From CAZSLC01 sp964607675 (lineage in GTDB: Bacteria > Bacteroidota > Bacteroidia > Bacteroidales > UBA932), in the NCBI GenBank assembly GCA_964607675.1, contig CAZSLC010000001.1, positions 1 to 64,000 of the forward strand: DNA of 64,000 bases. The letters are read 5' to 3'. Below the pieces are notes generated by a model that was not told where the DNA came from, did no database searches, and worked only from the letters and a program-made list of their open reading frames with translations. Positions 17,469-26,363 of the stretch are shown here, one piece after another (the stretch's first letter is position 1; the number at the start of each line of letters is the position of its first letter). Made by a program: the position numbers and the translations under genes.

Positions 17469-17522
17469 CAGTAATTAAAGAGCTGATTATTAGTGATATG
17501 TAATTTATTAAACTATTTTTTA

Positions 17523-17539
17523 TGTCAAATTATTTGACA
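17523..17539. promoter_or_regulatory. Palindromic upstream activator site, operon A (proximal)
   Basis: A perfect inverted repeat TGTCAA-ATTAT-TTGACA. The same arms occur at 38643-38659 ahead of tolC. It lies 54 bp upstream of the TGGCAC box, a normal position for an NtrC-type enhancer site. The likely binder is the regulator encoded at 38720-40081 (inference). Confidence 0.7.
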
Positions 17540-17544
17540 ATCAT

Positions 17545-17561
17545 TGTGTGTTTTTTTGACA
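17545..17561. promoter_or_regulatory. Palindromic upstream activator site, operon A (distal, degenerate)
   Basis: TGTGTG-TTTTT-TTGACA: the right arm matches perfectly, the left arm 3 of 6. Its centre is 22 bp, two helical turns, from the proximal site. The same distance separates the pair ahead of tolC. It also lies about 90 bp upstream of copA, which is read in the opposite direction. Confidence 0.55.
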
Positions 17562-17651
17562 CAAAATTATTATATAACAATTTTTTAAAATTGTGTAAAT
17601 ATTATTTTTTGAAAATATAGATTTTTGCTTTCAATAAAAAGAAATAAATGT

Positions 17652-19853
17652 ATGAAAACAGAAAAAAAGATATTCCCTATTGATGGACTTCATTGTGCTG
17701 GATGTGCTGCAAGAGTTGAAAAGATACTAAATGCAAGTGAAGCAGTAGTAGATGCCTCGGTGAACTTAGCTTCTGCTAATGTTAAAATAGAATATAACCC
17801 CAATAAAATCTCGCCTGAAGTGTTGGAAAAAATGGTAGATGAGGCGGGGTATAAACTCATCATTTCAGATTTCAACAGAGATAAAACTGATCAGCATAGG
17901 AGAGTTGAATATGATAGTTTGAAAGTTGAGACTATCTGGTCTGCAATACTTTCTGTGCCGTTATTTATCATTGGAATGTTTTTCATGGGGATACCATACG
18001 CAGGGGTAATCTCTGCCATCTTAGCAGGTGTTATAGTTTTTTACTTTGGAAGGGGATTTTTTATCCGCACTACTGCACAACTCAGGAGTAAAACTGTCAC
18101 AATGGATACTTTGGTTGCACTTAGCACTGCTGTTACCTATTTGTTTTCCCTTACAAACCTTATTTTTCCCGAATTTTGGCTCTCCAAGGGGATCGAACCT
18201 CACCTCTATTTCGAGTCGGCAGGGATGATAATCACATTTATTCTAATAGGGAGGCTTCTTGAGACAAGGGCTAAAAATAGCACAGCCTCGGCCATAAGGG
18301 GACTTATTGGTCTTCAACCCAAAACGGCCCTGCTGGAGATGGATGGGGTGCAAAAGGAGTTGCCCATCGAAATGGTGCAGAGAGGGGATACGATTGTCAT
18401 TAGGGCAGGGGAAAAAATCCCTGTGGATGGGAAAGTCATCGACGGAAACTCCTATATCGATGAGAGCATGCTAAATGGGGAGGCGATCCCCTCCCTAAAA
18501 TCGAGTGGAAGCGATGTATTTGCTGGCACCATAAACAAAGATGGAAGTTTCAGATTTAAGGCGACAAAAATTGGAAGTGAGACACTTCTCTCTCAAATAA
18601 TTAAAATGGTAGAAGAGGCACAAGGGAGCAAGTCCCCTGTACAGAGAGTAGTGGATAAGGTAGCGGCCATTTTCGTCCCAGTCATAATAGGGATAGCTCT
18701 ATTGTCGTTGGTGGGGTGGTTGATATTTGACCCAGCAGATGGTCTTACACGAGGTGTGTTATCATTTGTAACTGTATTGGTGATTGCATGTCCTTGTGCA
18801 TTGGGCTTGGCAACACCGACGGCAATAATGGTTGGGGTCGGGGGGGGAGCAGAAAGGGGAATTCTAATAAAAGATGCCTACAGTATAGAAATGGCAAAAA
18901 AAATAGACACCGTAGTGTTAGATAAAACTGGAACAATCACAGAGGGGGCTCCAAGTGTAATCGAAGAGCAATGGTACCAAGAGGGACAAATATTTAAAGA
19001 GATATTATTAGCCATAGAGAGTCATTCGACTCATCCGTTGGCCAAAGCAGTGGTTGCATCTTTAAGGGTTGATTCTTTAAGTCAGAAAAAACAGAATCTT
19101 GTAACGATTGATAATTTTCAAAATTATCCTGGATTTGGGGTGGAGGGTGAATATGAAGGGACCATTTACTTTGCAGGAAATAAGAACTTAGCTAAAAAAC
19201 ACGGTGTTGATCTAAATGAAATAAGGGGAAGGGAGGGGAGTGTTATCCTATTTGGTAGAGAAAAATCTATTATAGCAATGATAACTATAAATGATAAGAT
19301 AAAGGAGACATCGGTCAATGCCATTGATTCTCTTACTTCACATGGAATACAAGTTCACATGCTTACAGGAGACCATTACGAAACAGCCCAACTAATAGCA
19401 AAAGAGCTTAATATCACAAAATTCAAATCAGAAGTATTACCATCTGAAAAATCAGAATATATTAAAACACTTCAAAAATCGGGACATATAGTGGCCATGG
19501 TTGGGGATGGTATCAATGACAGTGCAGCGTTGGCTCAAGCAGATGTCAGCATCGCAATGGGGACAGGCACCGACATAGCCATGGATGTAGCATCTATCAC
19601 AATAGTTTCATCTGATCTCAATAAAATAGAAGATGCAATTAAAATTTCACACATTACACTTAGGACCATACATCAAAATCTCTTCTGGGCATTTATCTAC
19701 AATATCATAAGTGTACCAATAGCAGCAGGGGTGTTGTATCCATTATTTGGATTGACACTATCCCCAATTGTAGCAAGTGCAGCTATGGCATTGAGCAGTG
19801 TAAGTGTTGTTACAAATAGTCTGAGGATAAAGAAAAAAATTTCAAAAATATAG
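17652..19853 (+). CDS. copA: Copper-translocating P-type ATPase
   Basis: 733 residues from the ATG at 17652; the frame opens at 17625, but the family begins with KTEKKIFPIDGLHCAGC. Features: one N-terminal heavy-metal-associated domain with metal-binding C15 and C18, P1B-type membrane helices, the ion-binding CPCALGLATPT motif, phosphorylation DKTGTITEG, the HP motif (SHSTHPLAKAV) and the hinge GDGINDSAALAQADVSIAMG. CPC in the sixth helix indicates export of monovalent copper or silver. It is divergent from the ABC ATPase operon and followed 28 bp later by a metal-sensor-like regulator gene. Confidence 0.96.
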   Translation: MKTEKKIFPIDGLHCAGCAARVEKILNASEAVVDASVNLASANVKIEYNPNKISPEVLEKMVDEAGYKLIISDFNRDKTDQHRRVEYDSLKVETIWSAILSVPLFIIGMFFMGIPYAGVISAILAGVIVFYFGRGFFIRTTAQLRSKTVTMDTLVALSTAVTYLFSLTNLIFPEFWLSKGIEPHLYFESAGMIITFILIGRLLETRAKNSTASAIRGLIGLQPKTALLEMDGVQKELPIEMVQRGDTIVIRAGEKIPVDGKVIDGNSYIDESMLNGEAIPSLKSSGSDVFAGTINKDGSFRFKATKIGSETLLSQIIKMVEEAQGSKSPVQRVVDKVAAIFVPVIIGIALLSLVGWLIFDPADGLTRGVLSFVTVLVIACPCALGLATPTAIMVGVGGGAERGILIKDAYSIEMAKKIDTVVLDKTGTITEGAPSVIEEQWYQEGQIFKEILLAIESHSTHPLAKAVVASLRVDSLSQKKQNLVTIDNFQNYPGFGVEGEYEGTIYFAGNKNLAKKHGVDLNEIRGREGSVILFGREKSIIAMITINDKIKETSVNAIDSLTSHGIQVHMLTGDHYETAQLIAKELNITKFKSEVLPSEKSEYIKTLQKSGHIVAMVGDGINDSAALAQADVSIAMGTGTDIAMDVASITIVSSDLNKIEDAIKISHITLRTIHQNLFWAFIYNIISVPIAAGVLYPLFGLTLSPIVASAAMALSSVSVVTNSLRIKKKISKI

Positions 19854-19881
19854 TACCTTTATCATTGTAAAAAATGGGGCT

Positions 19882-20454
19882 ATGCAAAAGTTATATATAA
19901 AAAATATGGTTTGTGATCGCTGTATTATGGTGGTTAAAGAGATATTTACACGTTTAAACATAGATGTGGAGAGTATAACACTTGGTGAAGTTCTTTCAAA
20001 AGATGTTTTATCTTATGATAAGATTGCTCTACTCAAAGAACAATTGGAATCGGTAGGATTTGAAATTTTAGTTGATCAACATTCCAAAACGATTGAGCAA
20101 ATAAAAAATACCATTAGAGATTTGGTTCGGAAGAAAGATGGAGAGTTAAAAATAAAACTCTCTGACTATCTATCTGGAAAAGTTAACTTTGACTATAACT
20201 ATCTGAGTACCCTTTTTTCTGAAATTGAGGGAAATACAATTGAACAATATTACATTTCTCAAAAAATAGAGAGGGTAAAAGAGTTGTTACTCTATGATAA
20301 TATTTCACTTGGAGAGATCGCACATCTTTTAAACTACTCCAGTACCGCACATCTAAGTGGTCAATTCAAAAAAGTGACAGGAGTGAGCCCCAGAAAATAC
20401 AAAGAGCTTACCGACAAAAATCGTAAGCCCTTGGATAAGGTATGCGACAAGTGA
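19882..20454 (+). CDS. HMA-like domain fused to AraC-type helix-turn-helix regulator
   Basis: A 190-residue protein. Residues 1-65 resemble a heavy-metal-associated domain, with C11 and C14 in NMVCDRCIMVVKE. Residues ~95-180 are an AraC/XylS DNA-binding domain (FDYNYLSTLFSEIEGNTIEQYY, RVKELLLYDNISLGEIAHLLNYSSTAHLSGQFKKVTGVSPRKY). The architecture suggests a regulator that binds a metal ion through CxxC and controls the copper efflux gene just upstream, with which it is probably co-transcribed. Copper as ligand is inferred from context. An extra Cys lies three residues from the C-terminus. Confidence 0.88.
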   Translation: MQKLYIKNMVCDRCIMVVKEIFTRLNIDVESITLGEVLSKDVLSYDKIALLKEQLESVGFEILVDQHSKTIEQIKNTIRDLVRKKDGELKIKLSDYLSGKVNFDYNYLSTLFSEIEGNTIEQYYISQKIERVKELLLYDNISLGEIAHLLNYSSTAHLSGQFKKVTGVSPRKYKELTDKNRKPLDKVCDK

Positions 20455-20463
20455 TGCGCTGTA

Positions 20464-20748
20464 TTATACTTGAAGGTAGGTTTTTATGGCCTCGACGTAT
20501 TCTTGGAAGGCTTTTAGCCCCTCTGGAGTTATGCTGCAGGTGGTGCAGGGCATTTTTCCCTTAAATCCCTTCTCGATACTCACGTAACCTGCGTTCGAGA
20601 GTTTGTCCAACTGTGCGCTGAGATTTCCTGAAGTGGCAGAGGTTTCCTTCTTTAAGTAGGAAAATTCTGCACTCTCCACGCTCATTAAAATAGACATTAC
20701 TGCCAATCGTAACTCTGAGTGCAATAATGGATTGAGTTCTTTAAGCAT
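20464..20748 (-). CDS. Winged-helix transcriptional regulator (HTH_34-like)
   Basis: A 94-residue protein consisting of one winged helix: LHSELRLAVMSILMSVESAEFSYLKKETSATSGNLSAQLDKLSNAGYVSIEKGF, then a wing and a C-terminal dimerisation helix. This resembles the small MarR/ArsR-like 'transcriptional regulator' family (PF13601) of Bacteroidota. Two cysteines sit together in PCTTCSI within the wing region and could bind metal or respond to redox. It overlaps the upstream membrane-protein gene by 8 bp. The operon promoter carries an inverted repeat in its spacer, suggesting autoregulation. Confidence 0.87.
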   Translation of the reverse strand: MLKELNPLLHSELRLAVMSILMSVESAEFSYLKKETSATSGNLSAQLDKLSNAGYVSIEKGFKGKMPCTTCSITPEGLKAFQEYVEAIKTYLQV

Positions 20749-21379
20749 TTACTTTAGGTTTTTTATTTAAGATATGCCCAGGGAGGACTAAAGTAAAGAT
20801 ATATCCTATCATCACCAAAAGAAGGTCATTTAAATTCATACCTGAATAAAGGCCATTCATCATATATATGCCTATGACAAATCCGACAAATGGAAGGTAA
20901 GTGAGTAACTTTTCTTTTAGGGTAATTCCAGTGATTACACTACCGATACCAGTGAGAATAAGCGAAAGGGGCATCATAAGCTGGAAACTGATATTCCTGC
21001 TACTTAATACATCAATATTTACCAATATGATGACCAAAAGAAGCGTCAAGACTGCCAGTAGAAACATCATTCCGATTACAGACCATGTACTGCCAATAAT
21101 CTTATCAGTATAAGTCGTAAATTCTACTTTCTTCTTCTTATTAGACATGGCGATAAAAGGAATAGGTAGAAACATCAAGAACCAAGATAATGACCATAAT
21201 CCATTATGAGTATAATAGATCATGATGTAGTTAATTATGGATAATGCTACTGCCAAATATCCATAAATCAGAAACACATTTCCACTTCCTACTTTAAAAT
21301 TCTGTTTTGTAGAATTAATCATTCGAGTGATAAGCTCTAAGCTCTCTTTCTCATTAATCATTTTGTCCTCCATTTTCAT
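20741..21379 (-). CDS. Multi-pass membrane protein of unknown function
   Basis: 212 residues from the first ATG (21379), with about six hydrophobic segments, starting with NVFLIYGYLAVALSIINYIMIYY and ending in LLVMIGYIFTLVLPGHIL. An ATG at 21361 (MINEKESLEL) is preceded by GGAGG seven bases upstream and may be the true start, giving 206 residues. I do not recognise a functional family. The gene is coupled to the following winged-helix regulator by an 8-bp overlap; such membrane-protein/small-regulator pairs are common in Bacteroidota. It may sense membrane state or be the main target of the regulator. Confidence 0.8.
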   Translation of the reverse strand: MKMEDKMINEKESLELITRMINSTKQNFKVGSGNVFLIYGYLAVALSIINYIMIYYTHNGLWSLSWFLMFLPIPFIAMSNKKKKVEFTTYTDKIIGSTWSVIGMMFLLAVLTLLLVIILVNIDVLSSRNISFQLMMPLSLILTGIGSVITGITLKEKLLTYLPFVGFVIGIYMMNGLYSGMNLNDLLLVMIGYIFTLVLPGHILNKKPKVNA

Positions 21380-21398
21380 TTGTTTTATAATTATGCTG

Positions 21399-21430
21399 CA
21401 AATATAAAGTAGTTTATATTATAAACCAAA
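21399..21430 (-). promoter_or_regulatory. Consensus promoter of the membrane-protein/regulator operon
   Basis: On the minus strand: TTTG (21430-21427), a 20-bp spacer, then TATATTTG (21406-21399). This is an exact match to the Bacteroidota -33/-7 consensus with ideal spacing, and the best promoter in the window. Transcription would start near 21394. The spacer holds the inverted repeat listed separately. Confidence 0.75.
21412..21426. promoter_or_regulatory. Inverted-repeat operator in promoter spacer
   Basis: A 15-bp inverted repeat with 7-bp arms (minus strand GTTTATA-A-TATAAAC) occupies most of the space between the -33 and -7 elements. A dimeric winged-helix protein bound here would block polymerase. 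The regulator encoded two genes downstream in the same operon is the natural candidate. Confidence 0.6.
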
Positions 21431-21487
21431 TAAAACTTTAGAATAGTTTTAATTTTTTCAGCAATTTACTACTAACAGCAAGACATT

Positions 21488-23908
21488 CTACTTTTTGAGT
21501 CTCTCCACAGGGTTGGCATTTGCAGCTATCTGGCTTTGGAAGAAGACAGTGATAAAGGAAATAACAAATATAATTACTCCAGCAGTTAGAAAGCCCCATA
21601 TACCTATATCAACTTTGTATTCGAACCCTTCAAGCCACCTGTTAACCATGTAAAATGCTATTGGACAAGCTATTACAAAGGCTAATGCTACTAAAATTAG
21701 AAATCGAGATAGCATCATATAGAGGACCTCTCTGGAAGTAGAACCAGAAATTTTCCTTATAGCTATCTCCTTTGTTGCCTGCTCCGAGAAATATGTGGCC
21801 ATAGCAAAAAGACCTAAAAATGAGATTACTAAAGCGATAAAGGTGAAAATATAAATTATATTTTTTACCCTTATATCATTGATGGCACTTGCCCTTAAAG
21901 AGTCTTCAATATAACTCATCCGAGGTGCTACACTTCCTTGCTCTTTGAATGTTTTAGAAATTCTATTTATGATATCTCCATCTTTTATTTCTGTTTCAAC
22001 CAAAATGCTCCATGGATCCTCCACCTCATCCATTATCTTCAAAACCATTGGTGCATATCCCATATAGCCTTTCTCCTTTGAACTAATCGAATTTGAATAG
22101 ATATCTTTAAAAACGCCAGCTATCCTAATCCCTTTATAGGCATCACCATCTAAGCCATATTCGGCTGTCTTTATTTCCTTAGCATCGTAGTCCAATTCGC
22201 ATCTACGCAAAGTCTCTTCACTTACCCACCAAGCATTCTTATCAGCGGATTTATTATCCTGAATAAAACTATAACCAAGCATCTTAACAGTCGATATGTC
22301 TGACTTATAAATTTGGAACCCTACATACTTGTTAACAGAAGTAACGAGTAATGAGTTATTATTTCCACGATCGAGGGGAACACCTTCAGTCAACCCCACA
22401 CTTTTTACTCCAGGCATGGTACCGATTTCAGAAACTAATGCTTGGGGATTGATCCCCTCCATATCCCAAATATCTATGTTTATAATATTTTTATAATTAT
22501 AACCATAATCAAAATTAAGAATATGTTTCATTTGCCTGTTCATTGTCACAGAAAAGACAATAAGAATTACAGTTATGGCAACTTGGAGCACTATAAATAT
22601 TTTAGAATAAAGCAATTTATTTTTGAATATAAACTCACCTTTCACTACATCTATAGGTTTATAACGCGAGATGTAATAGCTTGGAATAAAAGCATTAACG
22701 CCCCCTAAAATAAACATAAACAAAACAATAACAGAGATATGCACAAATGAAAGATTCTCATTCAAATAAAACTTCTGACCTACCATCGCAGATATATCAG
22801 CCTCCAGAGCGAAAGCCATTAGCAAGGCTATTATAAATGCTATCATTATCATAATCTCCGACTCTATCCACATTCTAAAACGGATATTTCTTGAAGAGGC
22901 TCCATATAGTTTATTTACCGCCATCTCCTTAGCCCTAAATCCTGTCTGAGCTACTGTGAGATTTATATAATTAAAAATTGAAAAAACCAGCACCACTATA
23001 CTCACAGACAAAAAAAGTACAAGGATGCTTCTATCATTTTTTCTAAAATAATCATCGTAAAAGTCATTCGTGCCTTGCCGAAAATACAAATTTTTCATTG
23101 GTGTAAAATAGGACTCTTTATAAGGACCAAAAAAACAATCATCCTTATATACCCAATAATCTTTCTTAAACCACTGCAATACCTGCTCTTCCTTTTGTTG
23201 AAGGTCAGTTCCTGGTCTGCGAAGAAATATAATTGTAGAAGAGCAGCTTGTAAAATCTTCTGATAGTACACTTGGATTGAAATATTGTATTGCACCTCTT
23301 GGGAATATAATATCAGTAGGGGGGAAAATACTATTTTTAAAATCCTCAATAACCCCTTCCACTATGAATTCTACTTTTCTTTCTTTCTCACTTCCGTATG
23401 GGGTATATGTATAATAAAGCGACTGCCCGACTGGATTAATATTGCTAAAGGTGGAAAGGGCGAAAGATTCAGAAAGAAGGATACCACTTTGAGAACGAAG
23501 AACCTTCTCTCTTTCACCAGAAAGGAGTCTAAAGGAGAGGATATCCAAAAAGCTGCTGTCTACGCAGATGGTCTTTTCTATTCTTCGTTGCTCTTCCCCA
23601 TTGGGTCGCATGGAGAGAATCACCTCTCCTTTAGGATAAATACCACAAGTGCTCTTTATTTCTGGCATTTTATATTGAAGATATTCACCAATCAAATAGG
23701 CATTTGTATAGCTCTCCTCATTCCCCAGCACAAAAATATCCTCCATATTATCTTGAAAATCATCTACTGTAAACTCCGAATAAAGATAACTGAAAAGCAG
23801 AACACAGAAACACAATGAGATAGATAAACCCAAAACATTTACGGCAGTGTATAATTTATTTCTCCTGAGGAAGATCCAGTATGACTTAATCTGATTTAGT
23901 AATTTCAT
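21488..23908 (-). CDS. FtsX/MacB-type ABC permease (operon B, sixth and last permease)
   Basis: 806 residues. After KSYWIFLRRNKLYTAVNVLGLSI comes the first helix, then a periplasmic domain (TICVDSSFLDILSFRLLSGE), three helices, the PIDVVKGEF linker, a fifth helix, a second periplasmic domain (VKSVGLTEGVPLDRGNNN), and the final FtsX domain (TKEIAIRKISGSTSRE), ending NPVERLKK. It is the last gene of the tolC operon, 39 bp after the preceding permease. It is the closest relative in the window of the permease at 12013-14337: both share RNKLY, the NEES motif after helix 1, and the VxSVGLxEGxPL motif. Confidence 0.92.
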   Translation of the reverse strand: MKLLNQIKSYWIFLRRNKLYTAVNVLGLSISLCFCVLLFSYLYSEFTVDDFQDNMEDIFVLGNEESYTNAYLIGEYLQYKMPEIKSTCGIYPKGEVILSMRPNGEEQRRIEKTICVDSSFLDILSFRLLSGEREKVLRSQSGILLSESFALSTFSNINPVGQSLYYTYTPYGSEKERKVEFIVEGVIEDFKNSIFPPTDIIFPRGAIQYFNPSVLSEDFTSCSSTIIFLRRPGTDLQQKEEQVLQWFKKDYWVYKDDCFFGPYKESYFTPMKNLYFRQGTNDFYDDYFRKNDRSILVLFLSVSIVVLVFSIFNYINLTVAQTGFRAKEMAVNKLYGASSRNIRFRMWIESEIMIMIAFIIALLMAFALEADISAMVGQKFYLNENLSFVHISVIVLFMFILGGVNAFIPSYYISRYKPIDVVKGEFIFKNKLLYSKIFIVLQVAITVILIVFSVTMNRQMKHILNFDYGYNYKNIINIDIWDMEGINPQALVSEIGTMPGVKSVGLTEGVPLDRGNNNSLLVTSVNKYVGFQIYKSDISTVKMLGYSFIQDNKSADKNAWWVSEETLRRCELDYDAKEIKTAEYGLDGDAYKGIRIAGVFKDIYSNSISSKEKGYMGYAPMVLKIMDEVEDPWSILVETEIKDGDIINRISKTFKEQGSVAPRMSYIEDSLRASAINDIRVKNIIYIFTFIALVISFLGLFAMATYFSEQATKEIAIRKISGSTSREVLYMMLSRFLILVALAFVIACPIAFYMVNRWLEGFEYKVDIGIWGFLTAGVIIFVISFITVFFQSQIAANANPVERLKK

Positions 23909-23947
23909 ATATGTAAGTTTAAATAATCTTGTAATGATCTCGTGTAA

Positions 23948-26323
23948 TCAATTCTCCTTAATCCCCCTAACAGGATCAAGCACAGCAGCCCTATAACTCT
24001 GCACCGAAACAGAAGCCAAAGAAAGCAGAAGCACGCAGAGACCTGCCCCTGCGAAGACCCACCAACTAAGGCTAGTACGATATGCGAAATTCTCCAGCCA
24101 TTTCTGCATTATCACCCAAGCGACAGGCACTGCCACAGCGAAACCTACGAGAACATATCGCATAAAATCTGCATTCAACATTATCAGTACCGATGAAACA
24201 GTAGCCCCGTGTACCTTGCGAATCGAGATTTCCCTAGTTCTGCTCTTAATGATAAATGCCATGAAAATTATCAGTCCCAAATCAGCCAGAATAAAACAAA
24301 GAAGAGCGAAAAGAGAAACCAGCTTCTGAGCCTTAAGCTCATTCCTATAGGTATTGTTAAAAATATCGCCCATCATCGTGTAATCCACAGGGTAATCAGG
24401 GAAAATCTCCTCCCAAGTCTGAGTAAAAATGGATTGCGCTAGCGCAATATTATCTTCTTGCAGTCTTAGCATCAGATTAAACTGGAAATAATTTCTACTA
24501 AGAATAATCATTGGTGCAGTCTTCTCGAAGCCACCTGTGTAGTTAAAATCTTCCACCACCCCTACGATTTTACCACTTTTATAATAAGATACGATATCGT
24601 GATCCAGTACCAGTTCAGCCCCAATAGCCTCCTGTGCAGACTTAAAACCAAGAAGAGCAAGAGCCTTTCCATTAATTATATACTCCTCCTGCCTATCCTG
24701 CTTAGTCTTAAAATTAAGATAATCAACGATATACTGATTCTCTGTAGCAAAATCCAGCTTCATAGGCTTGAAATACGTCCCAGCGACCAAATCCACATCA
24801 TAAAACTCCAAGAAATTATCAGCTCCTATCAGCAGAGGAAGCGTAACCGACTCGTCCATTCCACTTTTAAGAATGTTCACCTTATCCCTGATTGGGTCAC
24901 CAGGAACCTGGAAACAGTTAGTGGCATCCACTATTTCAGGATGGGAAAGCAGCTTCTCCTTAAAGATACTTAACTTCGAGATACACTCCTCCGAAAGTCC
25001 ATTTACCACCAGAATATTATCCTCTTTAGCCCCCACCTGAGTATCCTTTATCAGGTTCAGCTGCTTAGTGATACAGAAAGAGAGGATCACCACCATAATC
25101 ACCACCGAATATTGAAGCGTCAGCGCCCAACGGATATTCTTATATGAAAACCTGCCAGGCGTGAAAGTCTCGGAAGTATCTAAAAACTGAGTTCGCGCCA
25201 GACCACTCAGAGAAGGGATTAGCGAAACCAGCGCCGTAACAGCGAGAAAGCCTACACTAATTAGAATCACCTCAGCAGCACCTAGAGCCGCAGAAATATA
25301 CCCTGCACTAACAGCATAATAAGATAAAATTATGCCTACGGCAATAGAAACTCCTGCCACCATCATAGTTAGCATCGACTCACTCTTTATCACCTCAAAA
25401 GCCGATGATCCCAGCAGCCTCTTAATCTGATAAAACTTAAGGCTTGAAGAGAAAGTAAGAGTAGAATTCAGCCATAGATTAAAAAGCACCACCAACAGCA
25501 GCAGCAGATTAGCTCCCACTATCAGATAGATATATTTTATATCCCCATTCTCTCCCATCTCGATTAAGTTATGACTATATAAATGTATGTCTCTTAAAGG
25601 CATTAATTCAACATAAGCCTTCATAGATGACATTTGCTCATCATTTTTAAGGAAATCATTAATTTCAGTCGCCACCTTATCAGCCATAGAAGCATCTTTC
25701 AGCAGGAGATAAACATAAGCAGGATTATAAGCCCCCTCAGGTCTAAGCACCATCACCTGCGGTGAGAAATGAGAATTCTGTGGAAAATCTTCAAAAATTC
25801 CACTAATAAAATAATCAGCTCCATTAATATGAATGCTGGTATTCAAAAGAGCTTCCAAATTAGAATCAGAAGTTATCCTTTTAGCTATAGATTCACTTAT
25901 AAGACATTGACTTTCATCTACGGAATTAAGTCCTGCCACGAATCCCACATCAAAGACATCGAAAAAATTCCGACTTACTGCGCATAAAGCATCTGACATT
26001 AATTTATGGTCCTTATACTTCACAGCAGCAGAGATACGCAAGTGCCTAAGCTCCACGATCTCCTCCACTTCAGGGTATTGCCTTAAGGCATCCTTAATCT
26101 TTAAGACAGGGCCGAAGACCCTCCCATCCACAGCCTCCTCCCCAAAACCCACCGAAAGCCTCACTATCCTATCGCCCTTACTATGCTGCTCGTCATAGCT
26201 CAATTCATTTTTAATATAGCTCCAAGAAAGCAGAATACAGGCAAACATCACCCCAAGACCGACAATATTCACTACTCTTAAAGAAATATCCCTTCGAAAC
26301 TGCCTAAAAATCACTTTTATCAT
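23948..26323 (-). CDS. FtsX/MacB-type ABC permease (operon B, fifth permease)
   Basis: 791 residues from the ATG at 26323 (MIKVIFRQFRRDIS); the frame extends to a TTG at 26332. Standard FtsX layout with the first helix in VVNIVGLGVMFACILLSW, periplasmic domains around 'VSRNFFDVFDVGFVAGL' and 'IVDATNCFQVPGDPIRD', and a coupling motif TREISIRKVHGATVSS; it ends DPVRGIKEN. Its DNA looks richer in G and C than its neighbours, seen as runs of CCTGC and GCAGC. It shares the WLENFAYRTSLSWWVF type of periplasmic loop with the permease at 28687. Confidence 0.92.
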   Translation of the reverse strand: MIKVIFRQFRRDISLRVVNIVGLGVMFACILLSWSYIKNELSYDEQHSKGDRIVRLSVGFGEEAVDGRVFGPVLKIKDALRQYPEVEEIVELRHLRISAAVKYKDHKLMSDALCAVSRNFFDVFDVGFVAGLNSVDESQCLISESIAKRITSDSNLEALLNTSIHINGADYFISGIFEDFPQNSHFSPQVMVLRPEGAYNPAYVYLLLKDASMADKVATEINDFLKNDEQMSSMKAYVELMPLRDIHLYSHNLIEMGENGDIKYIYLIVGANLLLLLVVLFNLWLNSTLTFSSSLKFYQIKRLLGSSAFEVIKSESMLTMMVAGVSIAVGIILSYYAVSAGYISAALGAAEVILISVGFLAVTALVSLIPSLSGLARTQFLDTSETFTPGRFSYKNIRWALTLQYSVVIMVVILSFCITKQLNLIKDTQVGAKEDNILVVNGLSEECISKLSIFKEKLLSHPEIVDATNCFQVPGDPIRDKVNILKSGMDESVTLPLLIGADNFLEFYDVDLVAGTYFKPMKLDFATENQYIVDYLNFKTKQDRQEEYIINGKALALLGFKSAQEAIGAELVLDHDIVSYYKSGKIVGVVEDFNYTGGFEKTAPMIILSRNYFQFNLMLRLQEDNIALAQSIFTQTWEEIFPDYPVDYTMMGDIFNNTYRNELKAQKLVSLFALLCFILADLGLIIFMAFIIKSRTREISIRKVHGATVSSVLIMLNADFMRYVLVGFAVAVPVAWVIMQKWLENFAYRTSLSWWVFAGAGLCVLLLSLASVSVQSYRAAVLDPVRGIKEN

Positions 26324-26363
26324 ATTAACCAACTTTTATAAACTTACTAAAATCCTCCTAAAA

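Noticed and set aside
21428..21462. Inverted repeat AAAACT...AGTTTT followed by a T-run, resembling a terminator, between operon B end and the next promoter
   Set aside because: The stem is only six AT-rich pairs and the T-run suits the plus strand, on which no gene reads through here; too weak to call.
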